64,000 nt of DNA from Chaunax sp. Z400 (Eukaryota > Chordata > Actinopteri > Lophiiformes > Chaunacidae). The translations under genes were made by a program, and so were the position numbers. This document shows, piece by piece, positions 22,801 to 33,430 of the stretch (within the stretch, counting starts at the first letter, position 1; each line of letters opens with the position of its first letter). The stretch lies in the NCBI GenBank assembly GCA_037577475.1, contig CM075192.1, positions 5,242,408 through 5,306,407 on the forward strand, written 5' to 3'. The notes under the pieces were generated by a model, which saw only the letters and a list, made by a program, of their open reading frames with translations, ran no database searches and was not told where the DNA came from.

Positions 22801-23085
22801 TGTATGGGTGTGTGTGCTGACAGTGTGTGTCTGTTCACAGTGGATGGCGATGTCCTCAGAGCAGCAGCAGAGGTATTTTGAGGAGGCCTTCGAGGTGAAA
22901 CGGCTCCACAACCGGCTGTACCCAGACTGGACCCCCAACAGTGTATGTATATGTGTGTGTTCACTGTGCTGACACACAACTCAACATGTTTCCATCACCA
23001 CACCAGAGCTGATGAAACAAAGGGAGTGACAAATGTCTTCTGTTTGTTTGTGTAGACCAAGAAGAGAAGGACCGACCCGGTGTAG
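14496..23085 (+). CDS. HMG-box protein (TCF/LEF-like box) with tandemly repeated N-terminal exons
   Basis: Coding exons: E1 copies 14496-14633, 18204-18341, 20165-20302; E2 copies 16664-16735, 17645-17716, 19606-19677, 21455-21526; then E3 21881-21942, E4 22069-22155, E5 22473-22617, E6 22841-22942 and E7 23056-23085 (TAG). All borders are AG/GT and phases agree. With one E1 and one E2 the product is about 211 residues. E1 is acidic (FDIDSETDIGDLLGDTSFLQ), like an activation segment. E5-E6 encode a KRKRK basic stretch and an HMG box: RIKRPPNAFMVFSREQRP, VLGERW, QRYFEEAFEVKRLHNRLYPDW. The LYPDW ending and spacing resemble TCF/LEF (LYPGW) more than SOX. No beta-catenin-binding motif is seen. 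The box predicts sequence-specific DNA bending in the nucleus. How many repeat exons are used in mRNA is unknown. Confidence 0.82.
14680..16478. repeat. 25-bp minisatellite array 1 (intron of U1)
   Basis: About 70 copies of a 25-bp unit such as CAGTATGTGTACACGTGTAT plus ACATA. The unit is nearly its own reverse complement and consists largely of alternating purine and pyrimidine. Because 25 is not divisible by three, all six frames stay open for long stretches; those frames are artefacts. Confidence 0.9.
16888..17868 (+). repeat. Tandem unit U2 (981 bp), lacking exon E1
   Basis: Intron sequence matches U1 up to the polypyrimidine region, then CTGATCTGCC at about 17217 runs straight into minisatellite. 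The CAACCAG acceptor, the whole E1 and its donor are missing. E2 (17645-17716) is intact and encodes FLSYEE instead of FLPYEE. Confidence 0.8.
17217..17460. repeat. 25-bp minisatellite array 2 (intron of U2)
   Basis: About ten copies of the same unit, with the regular 25-bp spacing of CAG visible at 17243 and 17268. Confidence 0.9.
17869..19829 (+). repeat. Tandem unit U3 (1961 bp) with E1 and E2
   Basis: E1 at 18204-18341 encodes the same 46 residues as in U1, with one synonymous change (CCA to CCC near the 3' end). E2 is at 19606-19677 (FLSYEE form). Near identity implies recent duplication or gene conversion. Confidence 0.85.
18385..19418. repeat. 25-bp minisatellite array 3 (intron of U3)
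   Basis: About 41 copies. Variants cluster: CATATG types are near the 5' end and ACATGTG types in the middle. A shortened unit lies at about 18846 and another at 19214. Confidence 0.9.
19830..21526 (+). repeat. Tandem unit U4 with E1 and E2
   Basis: E1 at 20165-20302 is identical in protein to U1. The flank before E2 (21300-21450) differs from the other units and resembles sequence after E2 (ATCTGTGACCAGTTATTTAG at 21309 and 21606). U4 is therefore the terminal, possibly original unit. Confidence 0.8.
20346..21293. repeat. 25-bp minisatellite array 4 (intron of U4)
   Basis: About 38 copies, dominated by the ACACGTG variant. It ends where unrelated intron sequence begins (TCTATGTATCTGTGACC). 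Confidence 0.9.
21722..21780 (+). mobile_element. LINE 3'-tail fragment
   Basis: TTCCCCACTGTGGGACTAAT...GGGATATCTTATCTTATC is the reverse complement of the 3' end of the LINE at 10131. It is a heavily 5'-truncated insertion of the same family in an intron of the HMG-box gene. Confidence 0.7.
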
Positions 23086-23867
23086 GGCTCCTACCTTAAT
23101 TAAGGTAAGACAGTATTTCTGTTCATCTCAGTGTTTTTATCTGACGACTGATGAAAACTCCATGATGTTTGACAAAGTTGATCACAGATAGTTAAAATAC
23201 TCAGACTATTTGTAGGATTATTTTTAAAGAGTCATTTGAACATTTTGTGTAGTTTTTAAACATGTACAATAATTTCAGGTTGTGTAGAGCGAATTAGGAA
23301 ACTAAGACTTTTAACATCATCCATGTTTTTCTTTGTTTGCAGCTGCAGCTGTGATGAGACTGTCCTCATCAAGTCCTGGAGCTTCTATGTTGTTAAGTAT
23401 ACTCTCTCCACCTATCCTCCTCCTCTCTCTCTCTTCCTCCCCATCTGTCTCCCAGTCTTTCTCTCTCTCTCCCTCTGTCTCTCTTCCCATCTGTCTCCTA
23501 GTCTTTCTCTCTCTCTATCTCTCTCACCCCAACCGGTCAAAGCAGAGGGCCGTCCACCATGAGTCTCGGATCTGCTCGATGGTTTCTGCCTTTTTTAAAA
23601 AGGCAGTTTTTCCTCGCCACTGTCGCCAAGTGCTTGCTCATGGTGGATTGTTGGGTCTGGGTGTTCTGTCTGTTTCTTTTGTTGTAATCTGGCACTAAAT
23701 AAATTGACTAGAATATAATTTCAATATATTGTGATTAAATAGTAATATGTTGTAAATAGATTATATATGTTCTACATAGATTGCATATATATTGCAATAG
23801 ACTTAGTATATTTTAATTAGATTGTATATATATTCTAAATAGATAATTATAATGTACTTTTAATAAA
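23086..23867 (+). other. 3' UTR of the HMG-box gene, with an intron, LINE tail and poly(A) signal
   Basis: After the TAG the exon ends at a GTAAGA donor near 23105. A GTTTGCAG acceptor at 23333-23340 restarts the UTR. Positions 23390-23690 are the common LINE 3' tail also found at 6833 and 45930. AATAAA at 23862-23867 is the best poly(A) signal; another lies near 23696. Confidence 0.5.
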
Positions 23868-24375
23868 GAAAATAAGAATTAAAAACAACATGTTGAGGGT
23901 GTGGTCATTATAATAGAAATAAGTCATGGTTTTCAGGTTTTCATCTGAACATAATCTGAATTATAAACAACGCTGTGACATATGAGTGTTTAAGGAACAT
24001 GAGGTAACACCAGCTGCTGATCCATCAGTAAACTAGAAACCAATTAGACGGTCAGACAAAGGTACACTTCATTATCCAATCACTGAGGACATGTCAGAAC
24101 CGGAGGCTGCAGTGTTTCCATACAAAAAATGTCATATGTAATCATCCTAATATCACATAATCATCTATTATATAATATATAGTATGTATATTATATATAT
24201 AATTATCAGATATAAAACTTCTACAGTTTGATTTTCATGTGGTTCACAGCGGGTTTGGGCCCAAATTCAGTCAATTAAATGTCATTTAAAGAAGCAGAAG
24301 TAATCATTATTCATAATCATTTAGGTGTGACATGTTTGGTCAAACCTCTGACTGTCTAAAACTGGTGACATATTG
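23868..24375. other. AT-rich intergenic sequence, nothing recognised
   Basis: No open frame with family motifs and no clear transposon ends. A TATATA-rich stretch lies at 24170-24205. Confidence 0.4.
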
Positions 24376-24745
24376 TAAGGTTCAAGGTTCAAGGAGTTTT
24401 TATTCTCATTCCATAACATAGTACATGGTACATGAGAGGAGTGAAATTTGTTACTCAGGTCCCAGTTAAAAAGGCAATAATAAAAATACAACATACTATA
24501 AAACTAATTCCACTGGGGATATAAATAAAACAAACATACGACAGATAAAAAACAAAACAAAACCAGACAGCAGCATCACAAACGTGGCATATCAGACTGT
24601 GTAGCAGAATTATATAGAGTTCATAAGTCTCACGGCTTTAGGAAAGAAGCTGTTCTTTAGCCTGGTGGTTCTGGCCCTGATGCTACGCAGCCTCCTGCCT
24701 GAAGGGAGGGGGGCAAACAGTCCATGTGCATCATCATGATCATGT
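24376..24745 (-). mobile_element. LINE 3' fragment (ORF C-terminus and tail)
   Basis: Minus-strand translation gives PSGRRLRSIRARTTRLKNSF, a C-terminal signature of teleost LINE ORF2 proteins. The 3' terminus toward 24376 ends in TTGAACC repeats, the probable tail. Confidence 0.6.
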
Positions 24746-24749
24746 TAAC

Positions 24750-25580
24750 TGTAACCCAATATAATGCCAAACACAAACAAAGACGGGATAGTAAGTGAAA
24801 GCAAGATACTGATTAATGATGTAATATTGGTTAGATTTACAGCAAAGATTGTGTTCTCACCCACTTTGTCACATACTAACAGAAATAATAAAAAAATAAT
24901 ATTACAACAAGGTTTTGAGAATGTTCACATCAACATAGGAAATTTATACTAAACAAAATAAACTCAGCTACATTCTTCCCCCTGAACTTCTCAAAACAAT
25001 TCCAATGTAAGGTAACATCTGAATCCTGAGTAACATTAGCTCTGCTTGTCATTTTTCCATTAACATATCACATACATACATACATAACTGTTTCCCAGCC
25101 AAAAGTGAAAATGTGACACCAGGAAGTTGGCCAAACCCCATAATCTTCACTTGCTTAAGAAAGTGCCTTAAACACAATCCCATTTGGATAAATGAATGAC
25201 TGTTACTCTTACTAAATTTACTGTGACCATCTCAATAATAACTGAGGATGACAATGACATATAATGTATGTTCTACAGAAATAAAGCTTTGGCAAACTCA
25301 CTAACTGCATTGCCTGCTTGTGTGTGTTTTTGTGTCATGTTTTGGATCAATCTGTTCACTGGCTTTACTATCCTACCAACTCTTGCTCTGATATGGCCTA
25401 CAGCGTCACTTGGTGGTCTGACATGTCTCAGGGTTGGTGCTGTTGTGCCTGTTGCTCTAGCATGGCTTTCTGGACGACTGCGACTTGGTTCTGACCCTTC
25501 TTCATGCTTGTTGTGTGGTTCATTACTCTTGTCTCTATCCATCTCCACTTGGACATTTCTCTCCGCAGCAGCACCCACAT
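24750..25580 (-). mobile_element. Probable gypsy-type 3' end: integrase C-terminus, polypurine tract, LTR
   Basis: The minus-strand frame 25578-25273 ends GRIVKPVNRLIQNM, like the basic C-terminal tails of gypsy-type pol proteins. Downstream on that strand a polypurine tract CAGGGGGAAGAA (24984-24973) directly precedes TGTAGCTGAG. The segment 24972-24750 then ends in GGGTTACA, giving a candidate 223-bp LTR with short inverted termini. No 5' LTR or other pol domains are in reach. The assignment rests on this arrangement rather than on strong protein similarity. Confidence 0.4.
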
Positions 25581-25618
25581 ACGGTCACCCTCTGGTGACA
25601 TTGGGAAAAAAAATAAAT

Positions 25619-25652
25619 GCGTGGCCACGCGTTTGTATCTCGTGGCCACGAG
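25619..25652. repeat. Paired CGTGGCCACG palindromes
   Basis: Two palindromes, 25619-25630 (12 bp) and 25639-25652 (14 bp), share the core CGTGGCCACG, separated by 8 bp. Confidence 0.6.
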
Positions 25653-25769
25653 TTAAGTATCTTGTGGGAATGAGTTTGTCCTGACCTCACCTGTCAGGTT
25701 TACTCAGCACTTGCCAAAACTGGGGAGACTGTTTGACCTGACTTAGAAGATGTTTGATGACATTTCTGC

Positions 25770-26215
25770 CCAAGTGCCTTAAACCTGCTTTTTTCTAGTG
25801 GCTAGCAGGGGGTGACTCTACTGACTTCATAAAAAAAAGTCAGATTGTGTGTCAGCCCATTAGAAACCTGTCTTCAAACTTTATTTACCTCAGTAAAAAG
25901 TTCTCTAATGAATGTATGGTCCCAGTCACTAACTTCAAGTCTTCTTCAGTGTAGCATGATGTTCATTTAGTACATTATGGTACTATTTAGAATGAAATAG
26001 ACAATAAAGCAGAGTATGCTTTACGGCATAGCTACCTTGTGATTGACATGCACAATGTTTCATCAGGTTCTCAGTCTGATTTTCTCCAGATCCTCTTAGA
26101 TATGGTCACTCCTGATCCCAAAAAAAAGCAAGAGGGCGACAGCCCTAATGCCAAACTCAAGGCTTCAAAACAGATGTTTACAAAACAATGGGTGAAGTCA
26201 TGGTGGGTTTACACT
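25770..26215. mobile_element. Unclassified interspersed repeat
   Basis: Contains stretches such as GGGTGACTCTACTG, CATGATGTTCATTTAGTA and AACAATGGGTGAAGTCATGG that I recognise as a common non-coding teleost repeat. Borders are approximate and no termini were resolved. Confidence 0.35.
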
Positions 26216-26288
26216 TGATCTGAATGCACCAATAGTTCAAACTGTTGGTCCAGTTCTGTCCAGGGCAGGGATTGGTCCAGGGAGAGGT

Positions 26289-26309
26289 GTGTGTGTGTGT
26301 GTGTGTGTG
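26289..26309. repeat. (GT)n microsatellite
   Basis: About ten GT dinucleotides. Confidence 0.9.
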
Positions 26310-26564
26310 AACATATAGACATCATCTCATTATTATGTAAGCTTGAAGGAAAACAGTGTGGTGAGGAAATTAGGAAATGTTGTAATGGGAAAATTAAAGA
26401 TGAATGTTTAAATGTGTGAAAAATAAAAGGAGCTGTTAAAAAGAATTATTTTTTAACTTACTTAATGAACTGAATGGAACTTATGTATAAAGCTACATAT
26501 TTCGTTTAACAGTCTTTTAATTGCTTAACAAACAGTATCATTTACTGATGTACTCTGTTATATG

Positions 26565-27016
26565 TGTAACCGGTGGACTTCTGCATTGTATATATGTGTA
26601 GAAATCAACCTCAGCACCAGTTTTTCTTTGGAGAATGCTCCGTTTATTGCCACACTGATGAAGGAAGACAACAGCACTTCAGTGTGCAAGCTATTTACAT
26701 TATTACATAGCTATTTACATGCCCCAGCTCCTCAGTCTACAAAACAAACAGCAAAATAACTTAATACATACTATATACAAGAATTAACAGGGTGCTATCA
26801 GAGGCAACAACAGGTAACCAACCTCTCCCATGTGGGGACAATTTAGAAGGGGAGAGGCTATGGGACAAGCAGAATATATAGGGGGAACCACAGAAGAAGA
26901 AATAAGGAGGGGCAACACAGAAGGAACTGGGACGGTCCTGGCAGTCAGGTATAACAAAAAGGGGGACAATGGAACTGATTTTGTGTAATTATAGTGCCAA
27001 AACTGGCCCGGTTACA
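26565..27016 (-). mobile_element. Full-length solo LTR at the left border of block C
   Basis: Ends are TGTAACCGG and CCGGTTACA on opposite sides (452 bp), with AATAAA on the minus strand. The right flank matches blocks A and B, but the left flank (26520-26564) does not, and the two 5-bp flanks differ (ATATG, TCTGA). The duplication boundary therefore coincides with the LTR end. Confidence 0.6.
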
Positions 27017-27979
27017 TCTGAAAACCTTTTGTTGTCTTTTGGGCCTGAGAGAACCTGCTGAATGCTCAAACTATTGAAGCAGACTGGAGTCACTTTTGTA
27101 TTTTACAACTAATAAGATGTCCAGAGTATCAGAGTATTGATATTTTTATAGAATAATAACAATGAAAAAATGAATACCACTTGCTTGAAACAACAAAATA
27201 TCTGCATTTGAAGGTAAATAAAGTACAGACCTTAAATCAGATTTTTAATAGAGGCAGCCAGATACTAACATAATTACACAGGTGACTTTTTTGGTACAGC
27301 ACTGAGTGAAAGCCTTAGTCGTCTTAGTCGGCTGTAAATCCCTGATCCTTCTTTTCTGACACTGGTTCTTTAACTAAATAGGAAGTTGATTTGTTAACCA
27401 GCTGTCATTGAGTAGTTGTTGTTTTTTTCCAAACCTGTTTGTGATGCCTGGCTACTTTTATCATCTCCTCATTCACACCAGGAGAGGCGAATGAATGTAT
27501 TTGTAAGATCCACCTGCCTTCTGGAGAGGCAGTGAAACGGGGCCATAACACAGGCTTTTGATTAAAACTGGCAGTGCTCTTTGCAGCAACCTGTGGTATA
27601 AGAGCTGAAATACTACAGACATAATGGTAACATGCTTCTGTGTTAGTCAGGTGAGATTATTTACCCATTTATTTATTTATTTGTCTCTCTAATTGGATTG
27701 GGTTCTTTTTTTCCAGCTGCTCCAATCTGTGCTCATCTACCTCTTCCTCTATCTTTTATCACACAGTTTCATGCTTTTTTCTCCAAGATATTCCAGATAT
27801 TCCATATTCTGGCCTCAGGACCTTTTGTTTTTCACAACAGCACCACCTGCTGAAGAAAGGAAGAACTCCAGACTGTGTGCCAAGGCTCAGGCAGGGGTTG
27901 CCATCCACCTAAAAATGTTACAAAAGTTCAGATTGTGTCCCATACAGCAGATGAACGTGGACAATGGCTGATTATTATC

Positions 27980-28860
27980 CTACAGATGATACTAAGCCTT
28001 CAACCTAAACTAGATGAAATGTTAACTCTAAAAGCAGAAGGGGCATTTATCAGATCCAGAGCTAAATGGATAATGGAGGGAGAAAAACATTCAGTTTATT
28101 TATGTGGTCTTGAAAAAAGAAGACAAAGTAGAAATAATATCACATCCTTGATGGTTGATGACATAGAAATCACTGATGATAAATTAATCTCTTCAGAAAT
28201 CTTTAAATTTTACAGCCAACTCTACAGCTCTAAATGTTCAAAAGAGAACTAAGCCAATCACTAAATACTGAAAACAAAATAAAAACTGTAAAGCCATAAT
28301 AACTTCCTGGCTCCAAAGAGACTAATCAATACTGGGTCGTATTTATCTAACAAAAATGGAAAGTTTATCAAGTTGTATTCACCCAACCTCCTCTAATGCA
28401 ATTCCAAACAAATGAATAATATCCACGAACCAAATTAATGTAAACTTCATCTGGAGAAAAAAACCACGTTATATGAAAAAACACAACAAGACAAAAACAA
28501 GTGAATTCAGATCACAGGCCTCCTGAAATTCACTAAAACTTGTAAATGATGTGAAAACAAAGAAAATTCACAGTTTATTGAAACTCTTCCTCACTGAATT
28601 GGAAGAATAATTTGAGCTTGGTGTTTTCTTCACCCTTGTAAAAATTAATATTTTTGTGTTCCTTTTTCTAATTGCCATGATTTAATGAATTTATTTATTT
28701 ATTTGTGTTGTAATTTTATTTTAAACTAAGCTTATTCTTCTGTTTCCCTTTATCAACTTTTCTGAACTAGGCTAATTTAGTGAATTAAGTTGCCTTATTT
28801 GTTGATTGCTCTTATGCTATTGCATATTTGCAATAAAGTTTTATTTCTTAAAAAATGAGG
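27980..28860 (+). mobile_element. L1/Tx1-like LINE, internally deleted, block C
   Basis: The open stretch to 28252 encodes EGAFIRSRAKWIMEGEKHS and DKLISSEIFKFYSQLYSS (pre-RT region of L1-type ORF2). After a TAA, degraded sequence near 28440-28490 still reads like the region shortly before the ORF2 C-terminus. It ends with AATAAA at about 28831 and an A-rich tail. The block B copy is 41020-41898. Confidence 0.6.
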
Positions 28861-28899
28861 CTGTAAAGCGCTACGTGTTTCTTTCCAAAACTCCACTTC

Positions 28900-29302
28900 C
28901 GCATACGAGCAGAATAGCCAATCTGGTCAATCCGTGACATCCCATGTGACCTCTTTCTAACCAATAGGTGACGGAGAAGGGGGCGGCACGGGGAATGCTC
29001 ATAAACCAAGCATATTGATGCTAATTTAGCACACAGATTAACAGAAACAATTAATTCATTTACACAATTAAAAAATCGACAATTGCCGACATTTGCCTGT
29101 TTTAAAGCCCGTATTTGATCACCGTGCTTCTTTTTGAACGTTTTTCTGCCACCGGAAGTTTTCGTCCCACTGGGCTATTTAAGAAGCAACTGCTTAAGAT
29201 TCTTCAGACACTTGGTTTTGCGAAGTCTTTGCACTGTACAGAAACCTTTTGTTTTGCTTTTTCTACTACTTCTACTACTTTGCTAACATCGACAACTCCA
29301 GT
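28900..29302 (+). promoter_or_regulatory. Promoter and 5' UTR of the PABPC-like gene, block C
   Basis: Two CCAAT-type boxes (AGCCAATC near 28916, ACCAATAG near 28960), an ETS-like CCGGAAGT at 29153-29160 and a TATA-like CTATTTAAG near 29175 precede the ATG at 29303. The order and spacing suit an RNA polymerase II core promoter. Block B carries the same elements, but a palindrome replaces part of the upstream sequence. Confidence 0.5.
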
Positions 29303-29501
29303 ATGAACACCAGCGCTCCCAGTACCACTACTACCTGCCCGTTCCTGTTCGTCGTGGGTCTCGACCGACAGGTGACCGAGGCCAACCTGTGCGACACCTT
29401 CAGTCTGGCAGGAGCTATCCGGTCCGTCCAGATATGTCGGGACATCATCACCGGTCGTTCCATCGGCTGCGTCTATGTCAGCTTTGACCATCCAGCTGAA
29501 G
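29303..29501 (+). pseudogene. PABPC-like gene, RRM1 exon only (block C)
   Basis: The ATG exon encodes 66 residues: MNTSAPSTTTTCPF, then LFVVGLDRQVTEANL (RNP2-like), CRDIITGRSIGCVYVSF (RNP1-like) and HPAEG with a GTATGT donor in phase 1. This is the first RNA-recognition motif of cytoplasmic poly(A)-binding protein. The exon and promoter are intact, but intron similarity with block B stops at about 29890 and no second exon follows. The copy is truncated by rearrangement and is unlikely to make a working protein. Confidence 0.75.
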
Positions 29502-30800
29502 GTATGTACTTTATCACAAATACTGACTCAAATGTGTCATCATCAATCTGTATATCATTTTCTGTATATGACTGATAAGAGAACAGGTCTGTGTCTTCAT
29601 CTGGTTTTCTCTGGTGTGTTTTACTGATATTATTTTCTCATTTTCTTAAAATCTGTTAAGGAACAATTAGAAGAATCATTAGACAGACATCTTTGTTGTT
29701 TGTCCAGGGAATTAAAATCCTGAGAAATAAATACTCATCATTTATGCAAAAACATTTAATAACAACAATTGTGGCTGAACACAAACCGGCTTGTCAATGT
29801 ATTGTCAAAGGTTAATCAATTAACGATTTAAGTGACTTTTTAAAGCTAAAATTGGTGGTTTTCTTAATATATGATAGTAAACTGAATATTTTAGAGTGCT
29901 GACATAAAGAAGATACATATAGACACAACATACAACTGCACTAAGGATAGGTGGGGACATCACTGCTATAAGTCCCTTAAGCTGTACTTCCTGCAGGCCT
30001 TTTTGCTTGAGGCAGGGATACATGTTGGCGATGCTGGTAGAAAAAGGACTGAGCCAGCACTGTGTCTACAATCCACAAACACACAGGACCCTTCAGACGT
30101 GCTTCATAAAGCAACCTGCCAAAAACAATACAAACATATGCAGAGACAATGGTTTCATTCAGGCATGTGGGTTTGGTTTGTCAATCTTTACATGAGATTT
30201 ATTGTCAATGAGTCAAGTGTGGTTGGTTTATCACCAGAGTTATCTGAACGTGCAAGACAGCTTTTTCATTTGTCCAGGTTTTAGGACATCGGTCACTGAA
30301 TCCAACTCTGGTGACTGACTGATGGATACGTTTATATTATCTGTATGGTATCTCAGTATGGTATTTGTTTTGAAAAGGGACTCAGCAATAGTTACCTAAT
30401 TTTACAGTTTACGTACGAAGAGTTGCTCTGTTTTGTTTATTTTTTCTACATGTCATTATTTTATTTAATTAAGTCTCTAAATGTCAATAATAATGATAAA
30501 TAATGTGACAGAAAATCCAGTTTTTATTTTGAAAATGTCAAAGCAAAATGTTTTTTTCCTATACAGGGAACTCAGTACCATGAGTGAACATGATTCTGTT
30601 CCCCATCAGGATTTCTCATCGACTCCATGGAGTTAGAAAACAGCTGGTGTAGCTAAGCTGTAATGTTTCAAGATTTTTTTTTTGTGAAATCAGAAGTTGT
30701 CAAAAAAGATTGTCTTCACCAATGGATCATCTTTGTGCTGGAAATCAGAGGATCATTATCGAGTCATTCACAAAATATGTACAATGTTAGTAGAACCCCC
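29502..30800. other. Intron 1 remnant, then unique sequence
   Basis: 29502-29890 matches 43317-43720 of block B (PABPC-like intron 1). From 29890 the sequence differs. 29940-30300 has an open stretch without recognisable domains, and the rest is AT-rich. I see no supported gene. Confidence 0.4.
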
Positions 30801-31784
30801 AAATAAAAATGAATTCTGATCAACCTCAAAATCAGATTTTGGCTCCAATGGCTGCACAGTCTCCAATAGTCAGCTTCTGGTATCACCAACTTTAAGGGAA
30901 AACAGAATCTCTAAAATAAAGATTATTTTAACAGTTGGCTTGATCACCTCCACATTTACTAATTGATTGCGTTGATATGGATTTTGTTAGAGAGAGAGAG
31001 GGATGAAGTTTGTGTTTCAGTAATGCAATACTTGTGCAACGCTTGTCAGACAATATGATTTAGATCTGGGGGTTTCAAAGTCTTACACTGTGGGTGATGA
31101 AAACTAATATTATCCAACTTAGAAATCCAATAACACAAAATCCAAAACAAGTTAATAAAATACAAAAATGAACAAAACAACTTAAGGGGAAATCCGAGGG
31201 GAAAAACAGGAGGTATCACAGGCAAACATGAGGCAAAGCAGGGCAAAAATAGCAGGACAAGGCAGGGCAAGGGGTAAACAGGATATAACAGAGGTAACAC
31301 AGACAAACTGAAACAGAGGACAGAACCAAACAGACTTAAATACACAGAGTAACGAGACAATGACACACAGGTGGCACAGAGAGGAGGAGAGAATCAGAGA
31401 CAGGTGGAAACACTCAGACAATCACAGAGGAGGGAAAATGAAGAGAAAGGAGGAAAAAAACAGAGTGAGCAAACACAGGGAAAGGGAGCTAAAACTAAAA
31501 ACTAAAAACACTGGAACTAAAAACACAGAAGAGTAAAACACAGACAGAGGAATCAAAAGGGTAAAACAGAGCATGAGAAATTAGGACAGGAAGTGGAAAG
31601 CATGATATAGTGAAATGAACTACAAAATAAAACAGAAAACAGAAGCTACAAAACTGAAACCACAACACAGATCATACTTTGAAAACCTCTTGTGTGGATC
31701 ATATAGATCTCTTGATGTTAGAAGACAACTCTTTATGAACATAAGGAGGACAAAAGGAAGGTCGTTGAGGTGTTTGGAATGTAG

Positions 31785-33400
31785 GTTAATCCATCCATCC
31801 ATCCATTTTCTTCCGCTTATCAAGGGTCTGGGTCGCGGGGGAAGCAGTCTGAGCAGAGAAGCCCAAACCTCCCTCTCCCCAGCCACCTCCTCCAGCTCTT
31901 CCGCCTCACCAAGGCGTTCCCAAGCCAGCCGAGAGATATAATCCCAGCAGCGTGTTCTGGGTCTACCCCGGGGTCTCCTCCCAGTGGGACATGCCCGAAA
32001 TACCTCTCCAGGGAGGCCTCCAGGGGGCATCCTTAACAAATGCCCGAACCACCTCAGTTTACTCTTCTCAATATGGAGGAGCAGCTGCTCCACTCTGAGC
32101 CCCTCCCGAATGACTGAGCTCCTCACCCTTTCTCTCGTGAACAAGACCCCGAGAACTTGAACTCCTCCACTCGGGGCAGCAACTCATCCCTGACCTGGAG
32201 TGTGCAATCCACCCTTTTCTGACTGAGAACCACGGCATCAGACTTGGAGGTGCTGATTCTCATCCCGGCTGTTTCCCACTCAGCTGCAAACTGTCCCAAT
32301 GACAGCTGGAGGTCACGGCATGATGGAGCAAACAGGACCACATCATCTGCAAAAAGCAGAGAAACAATCCTGAGTCCACCAAACAGACACCCTCCATCAC
32401 CTGGCTGTGCCTAGAAATTCTGTCCAGAAAGATTATGAACAGAATCTGTGACAAAGGGCAACCTGATGCAGTCCAGCTCTCAATGGAAACAAGTCAGACT
32501 TATTGCCAGCAATGCAAACCAAAACCTCGCTCCGGTCATACAGGGATCGAATGGCCCGAAACAACGGGCCCGATTCCCCATATTCCCAGAACACCTCCTA
32601 TAGAGCACTATGTGGGACACGGTCGTATGCCTTTTCCAATTCCACAAAGCACATGTAGACTGGTTGGGTAAACTCCCATGCACCCTCCAGCACTCTAGCG
32701 AGAGTGAGGAGCTGATACAGCGTTCCACGACCAGGACAAAAACCGCATTGTTCCTCCTGAATCCGAGATTTGACTAACAGACAAACTCTCCTCTCTAGTA
32801 CCCTGGCATAGACCTTCCCAGGAAGGCTGAGAAGTGTGATCCCCGATAGTTGGAACACACCCTCTGGTCCCCCTTCTTAAAAAGGGGAACCACCACCCCA
32901 GTGTGCCAATCCCGAGGCAAGAAGTTGAGGATCTCCCGACAGGAGCCTCTGCCAAACGCTCCCAGCACACCCTCACTGTACGTTTGGGTGCACATGCCTG
33001 TCCGGCATCTTCCGCCGCCATCGGATCCAACTCATCACCAGGTGGTGATCAGTTGACAGCTCAGCACCTCTCTTCACCTGAATGTACAGAACATATGGTC
33101 GTAGGTCAGATGATACAACTATGAAGTCAATCATCGGCCTACGACCTAGGGTGTCCTGGTGCCAAGTGCACTTATGGACACCCTTATGTTCTGTACATTT
33201 GGGTGAAGAGAGGTGCTGAGCTGTCAACTGATCAGCCAGAGAGCCGAAGGTAGCAGAGCCCGGCTCCTCTCCCTCTTCCTCCGCATCCTGGCTCTTCTCT
33301 CACGGATCCGCCTCTTAAGTAGCGCTGCTTACTCCATGGTAAAGCATACAGGCAACATCCGCGTCCAGCACCCGGTCCATCCTGCACGTTTTATTTGGTT
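31785..33400 (-). mobile_element. Dead RTE/Rex3-like LINE in D1
   Basis: Minus-strand frames, broken by shifts and stops, give RT blocks (GKVYARVLERRV, EEQCGFCPGRGT, ELEKAYDRVP) and the C-terminus KLRWFGHLLRMPPGGLPGEV, TGRRPRGRPRTRCWDY and SRLAWERLGEAEEL. The 3' end is a TGGATGGATGGATTAA tail at 31790-31806, as in Rex3/RTE elements. Frames at 32860-33230 look like the endonuclease end. No full-length frame survives. Confidence 0.7.
33046..33234. repeat. Inverted repeat with 49-nt arms inside the D1 LINE
   Basis: Arms 33046-33094 and 33186-33234 are reverse complements with about two mismatches and enclose 91 bp. In D2 the right arm is partly deleted (GGTGAACGCTGTCAAC near 36195). Confidence 0.75.
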
Positions 33401-33430
33401 TTATATTAAGTTATCTCGGTACATAATCAA

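Larger units (their letters stand above)
30801..33430. repeat. Direct-repeat unit D1 (about 2.6 kb)
   Basis: From AAATAAAAATGAATTCTG to CAAACAGGAAC, repeated at 33805-36420 with very few differences. The offset between matching points is 3003 to 2994 bp. The left third is A/G-rich unclassified repeat; the right two-thirds is an RTE-like LINE. Confidence 0.8.

Noticed and set aside
25268..25684. 138-codon plus-strand hydrophobic frame
   Set aside because: It is the opposite strand of the better supported gypsy pol-like C-terminus, and its residue pattern shows no clean membrane segments.
30003..30284. 93-codon plus-strand frame downstream of block C
   Set aside because: No domain, no splice partners, and the sequence around it is unique AT-rich DNA.
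31046..31421. Minus-strand Leu/Ser/Phe-rich frames in D1 (and D2)
   Set aside because: Translation of an A/G-rich non-coding repeat. Two registers are open at once and there are no motifs.
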